Part shown: piece after piece, positions 63,736 to 64,000 of the stretch
Layout of the letters: each line of letters starts with the position of its first letter
Position numbering within the stretch: the stretch's first letter is position 1
Source: Lepisosteus oculatus
Lineage: Eukaryota > Chordata > Actinopteri > Semionotiformes > Lepisosteidae
Direction of reading: 5' to 3'
Length of the DNA stretch: 64,000 nt
Assembly (NCBI RefSeq): GCF_040954835.1
Contig: NC_090709.1
Span: forward strand, 45,888,490-45,952,489
Notes under the pieces: generated by a model
What the model saw: only the letters and a program-made list of their open reading frames with translations
Database searches by the model: none
Told to the model about the DNA's origin: nothing
Program-made: the position numbers and the translations under genes

Positions 63736-64000
63736 TTATTAATAATGAACAGTGCATTTAACACTGAGCACATGCGGTCCTTCTTTGCAAAGGATTGCAA
63801 AGGTTGGGAATTATCTTTTCACTCGTGTTGTTGAAGACTGTATCCTGGATGTGTTGCAGGAAATGTCTGGATGCCATCACCGGATCAAGGAGAGGATCAG
63901 GGTTTTGGGAAGTCTTTTTGATGCCTGACACTGTGTGTTTCCTGGTTGTAACGGGTGTCATTCTGGACCTAAACAACAGAGAACACCATTGAAATCGCTG
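63736..64000. other. End of window, nothing recognised
   Basis: Frames on both strands (63758-63976 minus, 63795-63992 plus) lack known motifs. Possibly another repeat cut by the window edge. Confidence 0.35.

Noticed and set aside
1-64000. CRISPR arrays, bacterial operons, riboswitches and rRNA genes
   Set aside because: None seen. The window is clearly eukaryotic, and the repeats are duplicated blocks and mobile elements without spacer regularity.

Overview
The window looks like repeat-rich, intron-bearing DNA of a ray-finned fish. The evidence is eukaryotic tRNA genes without an encoded CCA (three with introns), a spliced zona-pellucida gene, Tc1 and PIF/Harbinger transposase remains, Rex1-like and L2-like LINE ends, several Ty3/Gypsy-type fossils and MITE/SINE-like repeats. 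I cannot name the species. The most consistent theme is a degenerating tRNA gene cluster. I count more than 30 tRNA genes, tRNA pseudogenes and tRNA fragments across the 64 kb, lying inside old duplicated and inverted blocks.

Layout. 1-4081: a roughly 1.2 kb block carrying tRNA-Thr(AGT) occurs twice in direct order, with a tRNA-Leu(TAA) between the copies. 4082-12140: an 8 kb LTR fossil with gag-, protease- and envelope-like parts and a tRNA-Asn-type primer site. 12141-19000: a short tandem repeat, then scattered tRNAs (Leu, Tyr, Trp, Arg, iMet, Ser). 20160-20541: a MITE. 21081-24064: a compact ZP3-like egg-coat gene with TATA box, eight recognisable exons and poly(A) signal, but an in-frame TAG in exon 4. 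24660-25516: the 3' end of a scavenger-receptor (SRCR) type gene, comprising a damaged SRCR exon, a stalk exon and a transmembrane exon. 26300-29550: dispersed repeats that recur inverted at 57.0-59.6 kb, around a small intron-containing Tc1/mariner-superfamily transposase remnant.

29552-44963 is the most striking structure. It is an imperfect palindrome with arms of about 7 kb (29552-36860 and 38250-44963) and a 1.4 kb centre. Both arms carry the same series of tRNA-derived units and the same gag fossil. Paired tRNAs have drifted: Ala(TGC) faces Ala(CGC), and a Thr(TGT)-type gene faces a copy with a CGG anticodon. The left arm has two extra telomere-type GGGTTA units and a 236 bp insertion absent from the right.

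47265-51510 is a smaller palindrome around tRNA-Ile(TAT), with a solo LTR of the 8 kb family in its centre. 51983-52290 is a Harbinger transposase fragment. 53159-56170 is a GC-rich Ty3/Gypsy fossil with one LTR. 60241-63008 is a Tc1 element split by a Rex1-like LINE. 63010-63102 is tRNA-Arg(TCT) with an intron, and 63181-63735 is an L2-like LINE end.

Only the ZP gene and the SRCR tail are host protein genes I can support, and both look damaged. Statements of similarity between blocks were made by eye and are not measured identities.
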